The notes under the pieces: generated by a model
What the model was told of the DNA's origin: nothing
What the model saw: only the letters and a program-made list of their open reading frames with translations
Databases searched by the model: none
Source of the DNA: Sphingomonas cremea
GTDB lineage: Bacteria; Pseudomonadota; Alphaproteobacteria; Sphingomonadales; Sphingomonadaceae
DNA length: 64,000 bases
Reading direction: 5' to 3'
NCBI RefSeq assembly: GCF_021502585.1
Contig: NZ_JAKFGM010000002.1
Span: 186,001 to 250,000, forward strand
Made by a program: the position numbers and the translations under genes
Shown here: piece after piece, positions 53,800 through 62,562 of the stretch
Layout: each line of letters starts with the position of its first letter
How positions within the stretch are numbered: position 1 is the stretch's first letter

Positions 53800-55437
53800 T
53801 CAGCCAACGGAGCCTTCGGCGCCCATCGCGCCAACCCCCCGCATACGCGGCATTCGAAGGTCGTCTGCGATGCGGTCGGCGGTCCTTAGTGCGAGGGCGA
53901 GAATGGCCAGCGTCGGATTGGCCCATCCGCCCGTCGGAAAAAGCGAACTGCCGGCAATGTGCAGGTTGGGGATGCCATGCACCCGGCCCCAGCCATCGGT
54001 GACGCCACGGCGCGGGTCGGCCGCCATTCGGGTCGTGCCCATGTGGTGGAATCCACCGATTGGATGAGCGCTGATCAGTTCGTCACTGGCCCAGCGTTTT
54101 TCCGATGCGGCCAGCCAACTCGCGGGTTCGACAGTGCCGAGACCTAGCCGGCGCGACTCCCGACCGAGCGCAGATACCAAACCGGCGACGCTGTCGACAT
54201 CGATTGCGGATAGCCGCCAATCAAGTGTCACCCGCGGCATGCCTGTCGCATCCTTGTCTCCGTTGAGCTTTACGCGACTGTCGGGATTGGGAGCCTGTTC
54301 GGCTCGTACTACCAGCGCCAAGTCCAGGTTGCTCAGCCGCTTCATCAGCCAAGGGTGCAGCGGTCCGGCAAGACCCGTATAATTTCGAACCAGTCGCTTC
54401 GTGGTGCGCCACAATGAGCGACCGCGACGATTTGGTGCGGTGCGATGCTTCACATGAAGATAAGCACGTTTGGCCATGGAGTGGCTGCCCGATTCGGGCT
54501 GACGGACCGCGACGGCAATCGAGCTATTGAGCAGCCCTTCTCGCTTCTGCAACGATTCCGACGGGGTTAGCGCGGGGGCAACTTCAATGCCGTTGATCCG
54601 CCGCTTGGCGAACGCGGACAACCAGTTCCAGTCGGCATGGCCGATGACGCGGCCGCCACGAGCGTGCGGGTGTTCCAAGAAATATCGACCGACCAGATCA
54701 TAGGCATTGCCGATACCATTTGCCGTAACCGAGTTGGAGGCGAGCAATATGCGGGGGTTCTCGATACCGCCCGCCGCGAGGAGATAATGGCGAGCACGAA
54801 TATCGATCGACCTCCCCGCGGCGGTGCGGACCTCCAGGCGCTCGACCGAGCTGGCATCGCCCGCCAGCATCACTTCCCTCACCGTAGCATGGACCAGGAG
54901 CGTGCAGCGCGGATCGGATTGCAGATCCCCGGCCCGATCGATCGTGAAGCGATCGAAGGCCGGGTCGAAACTCCACCAACGAACGTCCAGCTCTTCGTTT
55001 GACAGTCGCTGGAGCAGTGGCGGACGCGGCACCCGGGCGTTGTCGACATCCCTGACACCAAGCAGTGCGCGCGCTTCGACAAGGTAGCTTTGAATTTCGG
55101 CCGGACCGAATGGCCAACCGCTGTGCGGCACCCATTCGCGCCGCTGATAATCTATTGCATCCAACTGGGCGCAGCGCCCGCCCCAGATGGCGGTCGTGCC
55201 TCCGAAGAAGCGCAGGCGGCTATGTTCAAGCGGGTGGTAGGGCTGACCTGCAATGTCACCACGGTTAAGGTCGGCTGCTGCCTCGTCATGGTCGATTCCA
55301 CCGCTCTCGATCAAAACGACGCTGCATCCCCGTGCCAGCAGGCGGCGCGCGGCGGCCTGCCCAGCGGCGCCCGATCCAACGATGGCGACGTCCGCGGTAA
55401 CCGCCTCCGGCGCAACCCTGGCGCAATCGATCAGCAT
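53800..55437 (-). CDS. GMC-family FAD-dependent oxidoreductase
   Basis: The 545-residue protein has the N-terminal FAD motif VAIVGSGAAGQAAARRLLARG, FFGGTTAIWGGRCAQLDAID, AAGGIENPRILLAS, and the C-terminal HPIGGFHHMGTTRMAADP and LHIAGSSLFPTGGWANPTLA, where the catalytic His and Asn lie. GMC enzymes oxidise alcohols or sugars. The substrate is unknown. No signal peptide is obvious. It is a single gene; the nearest neighbour upstream lies 124 bases away. Confidence 0.88.
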   Translation of the reverse strand: MLIDCARVAPEAVTADVAIVGSGAAGQAAARRLLARGCSVVLIESGGIDHDEAAADLNRGDIAGQPYHPLEHSRLRFFGGTTAIWGGRCAQLDAIDYQRREWVPHSGWPFGPAEIQSYLVEARALLGVRDVDNARVPRPPLLQRLSNEELDVRWWSFDPAFDRFTIDRAGDLQSDPRCTLLVHATVREVMLAGDASSVERLEVRTAAGRSIDIRARHYLLAAGGIENPRILLASNSVTANGIGNAYDLVGRYFLEHPHARGGRVIGHADWNWLSAFAKRRINGIEVAPALTPSESLQKREGLLNSSIAVAVRQPESGSHSMAKRAYLHVKHRTAPNRRGRSLWRTTKRLVRNYTGLAGPLHPWLMKRLSNLDLALVVRAEQAPNPDSRVKLNGDKDATGMPRVTLDWRLSAIDVDSVAGLVSALGRESRRLGLGTVEPASWLAASEKRWASDELISAHPIGGFHHMGTTRMAADPRRGVTDGWGRVHGIPNLHIAGSSLFPTGGWANPTLAILALALRTADRIADDLRMPRMRGVGAMGAEGSVG

Positions 55438-55561
55438 TTGCCCCTGCTCCGCATTGGTTGCGGCGTGCGAGGAAAACTACAGCTTTTTGTTATCTGTTGT
55501 TAGCATTTCGAGCGACGAATCTGGCTGATCAGATCTTGCAGTGCCGTTTCGGCCACAGCCT

Positions 55562-56452
55562 TTAGCCGAGATCGCTGGCGGGTAACCCTTCGCGAAGCTT
55601 TACTGGAATTCGCAAATAGCGCACGCCGCTGGTCTCCGCTGGTGGAAGCCGGCCCGCGCGCATGTTGACCTGTATCGATGGGATCAACAGCCGCGGCGTC
55701 GACAGGCCTTTATCCCTCTCCAGCCGCATGGCGACAAATTCATCCTCGCTGACGCCGTCATGAATATGCTTGTTGGCGAGGCGCTGGTCTCCGACGGTGG
55801 CCTCCCAAGCATATCGATCGCGGCCAGGCGCCTTGTAGTCGTGACACATGAACAGACGGGTTTCGGCCGGAAGCGACAATAGCTTGTGGATGGAACGGTA
55901 AAGCAGCCGTGCGTCTCCACCAGGGAAATCGGTCCGAGCGGTGCCGTAGTCAGGCATGAACAATGTGTCGCCGACGAACACGGCGTCGCCGATCTTGTAG
56001 CTCACGCAGGCCGGCGTATGGCCTGGCGTATAAAGCACGTCGATTGCGAGGCCGCCAACCTCGAGCCGGTCGCCGTCCTTCAGCAGCCGGTCGAAATCGC
56101 CACCTTCGGCCTTCACATCCTCGGCGCCGAAGATCGGGCGAAAGATATTCTGCACTTCGCGGACATGCTCGCCGATCGCGATCCTGGCCCCGGTCCGAGC
56201 CTTGATCAGCGGCGCGCCTGACAGGTGATCGGCGTGGACGTGGGTTTCGAGGATCCATTCGATGGCGATCCCCTGCTCCATTGCCGCCCGGAGCATTTCG
56301 TTGACGGAGCCGTCATCAACCACCCCGCTGGCCGGATCGAAGTCCAGAACCGGGTCGATCACCACTCCACGTAGCGTAGCTGGATCCCAGACGAGATAGC
56401 TTACCGTATTGGTCGGCTCGTCGAAGAAGGCCTGAATCTTGGCATCAGCCAT
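55562..56452 (-). CDS. blh: Persulfide dioxygenase-like MBL hydrolase (Blh/ETHE1 family)
   Basis: The 296-residue protein has the ETHE1-like MBL signature: ETHVHADHLSGAPLIKARTG with HxHxDH, LYTPGHTPACVSY, VFVGDTLFMPDYGTARTDFP and HDYKAPGRDRYAWE. It should oxidise glutathione persulfide to sulfite in the mitochondrion-like pathway. It is divergent from bigR (start at 56452 versus 56509), with a shared palindromic operator between. In Agrobacterium and Xylella BigR controls blh in the same arrangement. Confidence 0.88.
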   Translation of the reverse strand: MADAKIQAFFDEPTNTVSYLVWDPATLRGVVIDPVLDFDPASGVVDDGSVNEMLRAAMEQGIAIEWILETHVHADHLSGAPLIKARTGARIAIGEHVREVQNIFRPIFGAEDVKAEGGDFDRLLKDGDRLEVGGLAIDVLYTPGHTPACVSYKIGDAVFVGDTLFMPDYGTARTDFPGGDARLLYRSIHKLLSLPAETRLFMCHDYKAPGRDRYAWEATVGDQRLANKHIHDGVSEDEFVAMRLERDKGLSTPRLLIPSIQVNMRAGRLPPAETSGVRYLRIPVKLREGLPASDLG

Positions 56453-56473
56453 TGCTTTTGAATCCCTTTGGCA

Positions 56474-56501
56474 TTGACTTTATATTAGTCATATCTAAAT
56501 T
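56474..56501 (+). promoter_or_regulatory. Promoter and dyad of the bigR/blh divergon
   Basis: TTGACT (56474-56479), 16 bases, TAAATT (56496-56501) forms a promoter for bigR whose transcript would start at or just before the ATG at 56509 (leaderless). An imperfect dyad TTTATAT-TAGTC-ATATCTAAA fills the spacer and likely binds BigR, controlling both directions. Confidence 0.6.
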
Positions 56502-56508
56502 AGCAAAC

Positions 56509-56841
56509 ATGGAAATACAAGAAGCACCCCTACCTGTCGTGGATATCGAGGCGCTGGCCCTTCAGTCCACAAAGGCTGCAACTTTGCTGCGTGGACTGGC
56601 CAATGAGCAACGCCTCCTCATCCTATGCCATCTTGCGGCGGCAAGCGAACTGAGCGTGTCGGCGCTCGGCGAACGGATGACGCTGAGCCAATCGGCCCTG
56701 TCGCAACATCTCGCCCGCTTGCGTGAAGAGGGCATCGTCAACTTCCGCCGGGAAGCACAGACTTTGTTCTACCACATTGCCGACGAGAAGGCGGCCCGCC
56801 TGCTCGCGCTGCTCCATGACCTCTATTGCCCCGATTTATGA
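56509..56841 (+). CDS. bigR: BigR/SqrR-like ArsR-family persulfide sensor
   Basis: The 110-residue winged-helix repressor has RGLANEQRLLILCHL, the recognition helix MTLSQSALSQHLARLREEGI and the wing. The two Cys of BigR-type sensors are present: one in LCHLAA and one near the C-terminus in LYCPDL. They form a disulfide or tetrasulfide with persulfide, releasing DNA. I chose the ATG at 56509 over 56452, giving the usual length and placing the promoter just upstream. The downstream rhodanese and TSUP genes lie on the same strand. Confidence 0.85.
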   Translation: MEIQEAPLPVVDIEALALQSTKAATLLRGLANEQRLLILCHLAAASELSVSALGERMTLSQSALSQHLARLREEGIVNFRREAQTLFYHIADEKAARLLALLHDLYCPDL

Positions 56842-56854
56842 GGATCGAACTGCA

Positions 56855-57376
56855 ATGACCATCAAGACAATTTCCCCCGCGGCAGCACATCGGCTGATTG
56901 ATGCCGGCGCCTCGCTGATCGACGTCAGGGCGCCTGACGAACATGCGCGTGAACGCATATCGGGAGCGCTGAACGTCCCGCTGGACCGCCTTTCGCCGAA
57001 CGCGGCGACAGGGGACGTGCTGATCTTTCACTGCCGTTCCGGTATGCGCACCGGGCAGGCCGCGCCGGTACTCGCTGAAGCGGCCGGCGGAAGGGACTGC
57101 TACATTCTTGAGGGCGGCATTTCCGCCTGGGGCAACGCCGGCCTTCCGGTCGAGAAAGCTCGCGGCGCGCCGATCGAGATGCAACGGCAAGTGATGATCG
57201 CGGCAGGTTTGCTCGTGCTGCTTGGTACGCTCTTATCGATTCTGGCCTCGCATGCCTGGATCGCACTCGCAATTTTCGTCGGCGCCGGGCTGACCTTCGC
57301 GGGGATCACCGGCTTCTGCGGCATGGCGCGCCTGCTCGCATTGATGCCCTGGAACCGGCGCACGGTGAATGGCTGA
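56855..57376 (+). CDS. Rhodanese-DUF2892 membrane protein (YgaP-like)
   Basis: The 173-residue protein has an N-terminal rhodanese domain (IDVRAPDEHARERISGALNV, active-site CRSGMR) and a C-terminal YgaP-like pair of membrane helices (MIAAGLLVLLGTLLSI, ALAIFVGAGLTFAGITGF). It transfers sulfane sulfur at the inner membrane, linking persulfide to thiosulfate or sulfite handling. The gene starts 13 bases after bigR and overlaps the next gene by eight bases. Confidence 0.88.
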   Translation: MTIKTISPAAAHRLIDAGASLIDVRAPDEHARERISGALNVPLDRLSPNAATGDVLIFHCRSGMRTGQAAPVLAEAAGGRDCYILEGGISAWGNAGLPVEKARGAPIEMQRQVMIAAGLLVLLGTLLSILASHAWIALAIFVGAGLTFAGITGFCGMARLLALMPWNRRTVNG

Positions 57377-58154
57377 TTCGATGCTGCTCCTAGCCGCCTT
57401 TGGCGGCGCGCTGGTCGGGTTCAGCCTGTCGCTAGTCGGCGGTGGCGGATCGATCCTGGCAGTTCCGATCCTGGTCTATCTGGTTGGCATCAAGGACCCA
57501 CACCTTGCCATCGGCACAAGCGCCGTCGGAGTCGCGGCCAATGCGCTGATCGGGCTAGTTGGTAAGGCGCGGGCCGGGCTGGTCAAATGGCGCTGCGGGC
57601 TGGTCTTTGCCGCCGCCGGTGTTGCCGGCGCGGCGCTGGGATCGATCGCGGGCAAGGCATTCGATGGCCACGCCCTGCTGGCATTATTCGCCGGGCTGAT
57701 GGTCGTGGTCGGCGTGATGATGCTCAGGCGAGGCGAAAGCCATGGTGACCCGCATGTCGCCTTGGGCCGTGAAAACGCCCCCAAACTGGTGATGTTCGGA
57801 TTTGGCACCGGCCTGCTGTCAGGATTCTTCGGCATTGGCGGCGGCTTCCTGATTGTGCCCGGCCTCGTCGCCGCGACCGGAATGCCGATTTTCAACGCGA
57901 TGGCGACGAGCCTGGCCGCGGTCACCAGCTTCGGCGTGACGACCGCCACAAGCTATGCGTTGTCGGGCCTGATCGACTGGCCGGTCGCGGGAGCCTTCAT
58001 AGGCGGCGGATTGATCGGCGCGGTCGGCGGAGGGCGGCTCGCCGCGCACCTTTCAACCCGGCGCGGCGCACTGACCCGACTGTTTGCAGCCCTGATCTTT
58101 GCGGTAGCCGGCTACATGCTGTGGCAGTCGCTGCCCGCGACCGGCCTGTTTTAA
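57369..58154 (+). CDS. TSUP-family sulfite/thiosulfate exporter (TauE/SafE-like)
   Basis: The 261-residue protein has about eight membrane helices and the TSUP repeats: FGGALVGFSLSLVGGGGSIL, GLLSGFFGIGGGFLIVPGL, ATSLAAVTSFGVT. In this operon it likely exports sulfite or thiosulfate formed by the persulfide dioxygenase-like enzyme and rhodanese. It is the last gene of the bigR unit, overlapping the rhodanese gene and ending 5 bases before the VOC gene's stop on the opposite strand. Confidence 0.88.
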   Translation: MADSMLLLAAFGGALVGFSLSLVGGGGSILAVPILVYLVGIKDPHLAIGTSAVGVAANALIGLVGKARAGLVKWRCGLVFAAAGVAGAALGSIAGKAFDGHALLALFAGLMVVVGVMMLRRGESHGDPHVALGRENAPKLVMFGFGTGLLSGFFGIGGGFLIVPGLVAATGMPIFNAMATSLAAVTSFGVTTATSYALSGLIDWPVAGAFIGGGLIGAVGGGRLAAHLSTRRGALTRLFAALIFAVAGYMLWQSLPATGLF

Positions 58155-58158
58155 CGAA

Positions 58159-58584
58159 TCATTCCGTCGCAGGAGCGCTGAGCGCGCCGATGGACCAAAT
58201 ATGGCCGAACGGATCGCGGAGCTGGCCATAGCGGTCGCCCCAGAACTGGTCGGCCAATTCGATGACAACACCGGCTCCGGCCTCGACCGCGCGATTCCAC
58301 CACAGGTCGGGATCACCGACCTGCAGGTGGAGCATGACCCCGGCCGGGTCGGGCAATTGCTGACCGCCGTGATGCTCGGCGAAATGGTCGTGCATCATCA
58401 GCGAATGGCCGTTGACCTTCAAATGGGCGTGCATCAACCGGCCGTCATCGGCGGCGTGGCGCATCAACTCCTCGGCGCCGAACGCGCGCTTGTAAAAGTC
58501 GATCGCTGCAGCGGCTTTGCCGCCGCCAATGGCCAGATGGGGCGTCAGGCCGCTAGTCGGCTCCTGGAGCTCAAGATCGTCCAT
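58159..58584 (-). CDS. VOC-family protein (glyoxalase-like, PhnB-type)
   Basis: The 141-residue protein has the PhnB/VOC pattern: LTPHLAIGGGKAAAAIDFYK, RAFGAEELMR, GRLMHAHLKVNGHSLMMHD, and GDRYGQLRDPFGHIWSIG. The metal ligands and substrate are unknown; family members include glyoxalases, dioxygenases and DNA-modifying PhnB-like proteins. The start at 58584 (MDDLELQEP) fits family length. It converges with the TSUP gene. Confidence 0.83.
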   Translation of the reverse strand: MDDLELQEPTSGLTPHLAIGGGKAAAAIDFYKRAFGAEELMRHAADDGRLMHAHLKVNGHSLMMHDHFAEHHGGQQLPDPAGVMLHLQVGDPDLWWNRAVEAGAGVVIELADQFWGDRYGQLRDPFGHIWSIGALSAPATE

Positions 58585-58740
58585 TCGACTCACTCCTTGC
58601 CTTCGCCGGGCCCTGCCCTTATAGGCGCCCGGCATTCCAGATTGTTGGAAAAACGAACGGCCCGGCCAGTTAGGGCTGCCGTGGCAGTTCGATAACGTCG
58701 CCCCCCCAGGGAAACTTGCGCGGGCAACAAGGAGACGAAA

Positions 58741-58944
58741 ATGCCCAAGCTCAAGACCAAGAGCGGCGTAAAAAAGCGCTTCAAGCTCACGGCAACCGGC
58801 AAGCTCAAGCACGGCGTTGCCGGCAAGCGCCACCGGCTGATCAGCCACAACAGCAAATATATCCGCCAGAACCGCGGCACCGAAGTCTTGTCCGGCGCAG
58901 ACACGCCCCGGGTGAAGCTCTGGGCCCCCTACGGCCTCAATTAA
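58741..58944 (+). CDS. rpmI: 50S ribosomal protein L35
   Basis: The 67-residue protein ([20 protein letters not shown]) has the family signature KHRLI-like [20 protein letters not shown] and a C-terminal VKLWAPYGL. It is full length, behind a good ribosome binding site (AAGGAG). It is followed by rplT 14 bases later. The usual infC upstream is absent: the preceding gene is the VOC gene on the other strand. Confidence 0.96.
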   Translation: MPKLKTKSGVKKRFKLTATGKLKHGVAGKRHRLISHNSKYIRQNRGTEVLSGADTPRVKLWAPYGLN

Positions 58945-58958
58945 GGAGTAGCGGAACA

Positions 58959-59324
58959 ATGGCACGCATCAAGCGCGGCGTTACCACGCGCGCCAAGCAC
59001 AAGCGCATCCTGGAAAATGCGAAGGGCTATTACGGCCGTCGCAAGAACACGATTCGCATCGCCCGCCAAGCCGTCGAGAAGGCCGGGCAATACGCCTACC
59101 GCGATCGCAAGGTGAAGAAGCGGAGCTTCCGGGCTCTCTGGATCCAGCGCATCAACGCGGCGGTTCGCGCCGAGGGGCTGACCTATGGCCAGTTCATCCA
59201 CGCGCTGAAGCTGGCCAATATCGACCTCGACCGGAAGGTCCTGGCCGACATTGCGATGCACGAAGCCGAAGCGTTCAGCGCGATCATCGCGCAGGCCAAG
59301 GCGGCGCTGCCCAAGGCGGCGTAA
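58959..59324 (+). CDS. rplT: 50S ribosomal protein L20
   Basis: The 121-residue protein ([20 protein letters not shown]) has the L20 motifs [40 protein letters not shown], and [21 protein letters not shown]20 binds 23S rRNA and can repress its own operon through the mRNA leader. It is full length. A bidirectional terminator follows at 59347-59380. Confidence 0.97.
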   Translation: MARIKRGVTTRAKHKRILENAKGYYGRRKNTIRIARQAVEKAGQYAYRDRKVKKRSFRALWIQRINAAVRAEGLTYGQFIHALKLANIDLDRKVLADIAMHEAEAFSAIIAQAKAALPKAA

Positions 59325-59346
59325 GCTTTAAGGCTACGAGAAAAGG

Positions 59347-59380
59347 AAGGGCGTCGGGAGTGATCCTGGCGCCCTTTTTT
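59347..59380. terminator. Rho-independent terminator after rplT, shared with aceB
   Basis: AAGGGCG, loop of about 17 bases, CGCCCTT then TTTTT forms a hairpin with a T tract on the plus strand. The aceB stop codon (minus strand) overlaps its T tract, so it probably ends both converging transcripts. Confidence 0.75.
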
Positions 59381-60947
59381 ATTGAAGAGAATCGTAAGCG
59401 GGCAAGGTAATGAATTCCTCGAACTCGTCGGCCGTGACAAGCTCGTGCAAAAGGCGCGCGGCGGGTTTGACGTTGGGCGGGTCGCCGAGCGCGGCCAGCT
59501 CGTCGGCCAGCCAATCCTCGAACAGGTCGCGGCTGAAGCGGCTCCCGTCATCGAACGGCGCCTCAAATCGCAGCCATTGCCATATTTGAGCGCGGCAGAT
59601 CTCGGCCGTCGCGGCATCCTCCATCAGATTATAGAGCGGAACTGCGCCGCGTCCGCCAAGCCAGGCGGCAATATATTGGACGGCGACGCGGATATTCTCG
59701 CGCGCGCCGGCCTCGGTTCGCGGGCCCTGATGGAGTTCGAGCATTTCGTCTCGGCCGGGGATGTGCGCAGGGATTTTCGACAGCTGGCTCGAGTCGGTCA
59801 TCGCGGCAAAGGCTTCCATCGCCACCGACACTAGTGTCGGGTGAGCGACCCAGGTGCCGTCATGGCCGTTGATGACTTCACGCAGCTTGTCGGCGCGGAC
59901 CTTGTCGAGCGCTGCCTGGTTTGCTGCCTCGTCGCCCTTGACCGGAATGAAGGCCGACATGCCGCCCATGGCGAAGGCTCCGCGGCGGTGACAGGTGGCG
60001 ATCAGGCGCAGCGAGTAGGCGGCGAGGAAGGCCTTATCCATGGTCATCGCCGAGCGGTCCGGGGTCAGCCGGTCAGGCGAGCGGCCGAGCCGCTTGATGT
60101 ATGAAAAAATATAGTCCCAGCGGCCGCAGTTGAGCCCGACGATGTTGTCGCGAAGCTCGTAGAGAATCTCGTCCATCTCGAACGCAGCGGGCAGCGTTTC
60201 GATCAGCACGGTCGCCTTGATGGTGCCGCGCTTCAGGCCGAGCCGTTCTTCCGAAAAGGCCAACACGCCGCCCCATAGCGCGGCCTCATGCCGGCTCTCG
60301 AGCTTGGGCAAATAGAAATAGGGACCGGAGCCCGCGTCGAGTGCCAACCTGGCGCAATGCCAGAGGTAGAGTCCGAAATCGAACAGCGCGCCGGCAACGG
60401 CCGAGCCATCGACGCTGACGTGCCGCTCAAGCAGATGCCAACCGCGCGGTCGGACCATCAGCACGGCGGGGGTAGGACCGACGCGATACTGCTTGCCGGT
60501 GTCGGGATCGGTGTAGTCGAGCTTGCCCAGCCAACGGTTGCGCAGGTTGATCTGGCCCTGGATGAGTTCGTCCCAAACCGGTGAGGTCGCGTCTTCGAAA
60601 TCGGCCATGAAGACTTTGGCGCCGCAGTTCAGCGCATTGATCACCATCTTGGCATTGGTTGGCCCCGTGATCTCGACGCGGCGGTCCTGTAGATCAGCTG
60701 GGATCGGCGCGACGGTCCAATCGGATTCGCGGATGTCCCGCGTCGCTTCCGGGAAATCCGGCAGCTCGCCGGCATCGAACCTCTTTTGCCGCTCGATCCT
60801 CAGCGCCAGCAATTCCAGCCGCCGCGGATCGAACCGCTGGTGAAGTTCCGCGACGAAGCCAAGCGCCTCTTCAGTCAATATTTCGGCCGCGCCGTGGAGG
60901 GACGACGGCGCGGCCACGGCCTGCGGCCGATCGATCACCTCATTCAC
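59379..60947 (-). CDS. aceB: Malate synthase A
   Basis: Malate synthase condenses glyoxylate with acetyl-CoA in the glyoxylate shunt. The 522-residue protein (from the GTG at 60947, VNEVIDRPQ) has VRPRGWHLLERHVSVDG, LNCGRWDYIFSYIKRLG, MSAFIPVKGDEAANQAALDK and HDGTWVAHPTLVSV, the family's active-site region. The GTG start is seven bases after AGGAAG and overlaps the upstream DUF4170 stop as GTGA. aceA lies upstream in the same operon. Confidence 0.96.
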   Translation of the reverse strand: MNEVIDRPQAVAAPSSLHGAAEILTEEALGFVAELHQRFDPRRLELLALRIERQKRFDAGELPDFPEATRDIRESDWTVAPIPADLQDRRVEITGPTNAKMVINALNCGAKVFMADFEDATSPVWDELIQGQINLRNRWLGKLDYTDPDTGKQYRVGPTPAVLMVRPRGWHLLERHVSVDGSAVAGALFDFGLYLWHCARLALDAGSGPYFYLPKLESRHEAALWGGVLAFSEERLGLKRGTIKATVLIETLPAAFEMDEILYELRDNIVGLNCGRWDYIFSYIKRLGRSPDRLTPDRSAMTMDKAFLAAYSLRLIATCHRRGAFAMGGMSAFIPVKGDEAANQAALDKVRADKLREVINGHDGTWVAHPTLVSVAMEAFAAMTDSSQLSKIPAHIPGRDEMLELHQGPRTEAGARENIRVAVQYIAAWLGGRGAVPLYNLMEDAATAEICRAQIWQWLRFEAPFDDGSRFSRDLFEDWLADELAALGDPPNVKPAARLLHELVTADEFEEFITLPAYDSLQ

Positions 60948-61138
60948 ACGCGCGCTTCCTGCGTGATCACATAGCGCGTCGTGGCCTGGCTTCGGTCGCG
61001 GAAAGTCAGTCGCTGCCATTCGGTTCGTGCTCGAACGGCATCAGGGAACGGCCCGCTTATCTCTTCGGTGCCGGGTACGACTTCATCGAATTGGCAGTTG
61101 CGATATTCGCCGCCAATGACCCAGTAACGCTGTCCCAT
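60944..61138 (-). CDS. DUF4170 small protein between aceA and aceB
   Basis: The 64-residue protein (MGQRYWVIGGEYRNCQFDEV) continues with VPGTEEISGPFPDAVRARTE and ATTRYVITQEARV. It matches DUF4170, a family of short alphaproteobacterial proteins of unknown function. It lies 11 bases after the aceA stop and overlaps the aceB start as GTGA, so it is translated with the glyoxylate-shunt enzymes. It may be a small regulator or assembly partner; this is inference from context. Confidence 0.8.
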   Translation of the reverse strand: MGQRYWVIGGEYRNCQFDEVVPGTEEISGPFPDAVRARTEWQRLTFRDRSQATTRYVITQEARV

Positions 61139-61149
61139 CTGCTCCTCCT

Positions 61150-62427
61150 CTATTCGGCCGCAATGAACTGCGCGGTTTCGGTCGATTCCTTGAGCGCCAC
61201 GGTCGATGCCTGGCCGGCCGAGATGGCGGTGGCGATGGCGTCGAAATAGCCGGTGCCGACCTCGCGCTGATGACGGGTGGCGGTATAGCCTCGCTCTTCC
61301 GAAGCGAATTCGGCCTGCTGCAATTCGGAATAGGCCGCCATGCCATGGTCGCGGTAGCCCGACGCCAGTTCGAACATGCCATGGTTGAGGCTGTGGAAGC
61401 CCGCCAAGGTTACGAACTGGAACTTGTAGCCCATCGCCCCCAGCTCCCGCTGGAACTTGGCAATGGTGTCGGCGTCGAGCTTGGCCGCCCAGTTGAAGCT
61501 GGGGCTGCAATTATAGGCGAGCAGCTTGCCCGGATATTGGCGATGCACCGTCTCGGCGAAAATTCGCGCGTCGCCCAAGTCGGGATGGCTGGTTTCCCAC
61601 CAAAGCACATCGGCGTGCGGTGCGAAGGCTAGCCCGCGGGCGATGCAATGGTCGAGGCCGCTTCCTTCCTTCAATCGGAAGAAACCTTCGGGCGTGCGCT
61701 CGCCGGTCAGGAATTGCCGGTCGCGCTCGTCGACGTCGCTGGTGATCAGCCTGGCGCTCTCGGCGTCGGTGCGGGCGACGAGGACCGTCGGCACGCCGCA
61801 GGTATCGGCTGCCAGCCGTGCGGCATCGAGGTTGCGGATCGCTGCCTGCGTCGGGATGAGCACCTTGCCGCCAAGGTGGCCGCACTTCTTTTCCGACGCG
61901 AGCTGGTCCTCGAAGTGAACGCCCGCGACGCCTGCCTCGATATAGGCCTTCATGATCTCGAAGCAGTTCAGCGGCCCGCCGAACCCTGCTTCGGCATCGG
62001 CGACGATCGGAGCGAACCAGTCGCGCTTCGCGCCGCCTTCCATATGTTCGATTTGGTCGGCCCGGCTCAGCGTGCGGTTGATCCGCCGCGCCAGCTCCGG
62101 CCCGGTATTGGCCGGATAGAGGGATTGGTCGGGGTACATGGCGCCAGCGGTGTTGGCGTCGGCCGCAGCCTGCCAGCCCGAAAGATATATGGCTTCAAGG
62201 CCGGCACGGACCATCTGCATCGCCTGGTTACCGGTCACTGCTCCCAAGGCACGGACCGGTTCATCGCGGTGCAGCAGCTCCCACAATCGCAAAGCACCCC
62301 TCCGCGCCAAACTATGCTCGACTGGCACCGATCCCCGAAGGCGAAGCACGTCGTCCGGGCTGTACGGGCGTTCGATCCCGTCGAAGCGGCCTGGAGGGGC
62401 CGGGACATATTGGTCAAAACTTGTCAT
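61150..62427 (-). CDS. aceA: Isocitrate lyase
   Basis: Isocitrate lyase splits isocitrate into glyoxylate and succinate. The 425-residue protein has [40 protein letters not shown], the catalytic [14 protein letters not shown] (KKCGH with the active-site Cys), and [14 protein letters not shown]. It is full length. I chose the ATG at 62427 (MTSFDQYVP). It is the first gene of the operon aceA-DUF4170-aceB and is divergent from a ScfR-like regulator. Confidence 0.96.
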   Translation of the reverse strand: MTSFDQYVPAPPGRFDGIERPYSPDDVLRLRGSVPVEHSLARRGALRLWELLHRDEPVRALGAVTGNQAMQMVRAGLEAIYLSGWQAAADANTAGAMYPDQSLYPANTGPELARRINRTLSRADQIEHMEGGAKRDWFAPIVADAEAGFGGPLNCFEIMKAYIEAGVAGVHFEDQLASEKKCGHLGGKVLIPTQAAIRNLDAARLAADTCGVPTVLVARTDAESARLITSDVDERDRQFLTGERTPEGFFRLKEGSGLDHCIARGLAFAPHADVLWWETSHPDLGDARIFAETVHRQYPGKLLAYNCSPSFNWAAKLDADTIAKFQRELGAMGYKFQFVTLAGFHSLNHGMFELASGYRDHGMAAYSELQQAEFASEERGYTATRHQREVGTGYFDAIATAISAGQASTVALKESTETAQFIAAE

Positions 62428-62562
62428 CGTAGCTTCACTCCGGCGCGGTCGCGGTTCGATGGTGCAATGCAACACAGAAGCGCGCCGGGCACACCGGCAA
62501 AAAGCGTCGACTTGTCATAACTTGACTTGTGATGTTTGGGATAGATTGACAGACTCGGCCTT
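62428..62562. promoter_or_regulatory. Divergent promoter region of aceA and the ScfR-like gene
   Basis: This 135-base gap holds both promoters. It contains AACTTGACTTGTGATG and a partial repeat of the ACTTGT motif. I could not assign -10 boxes with confidence. It is the most likely binding region of the ScfR-like regulator. Confidence 0.4.
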
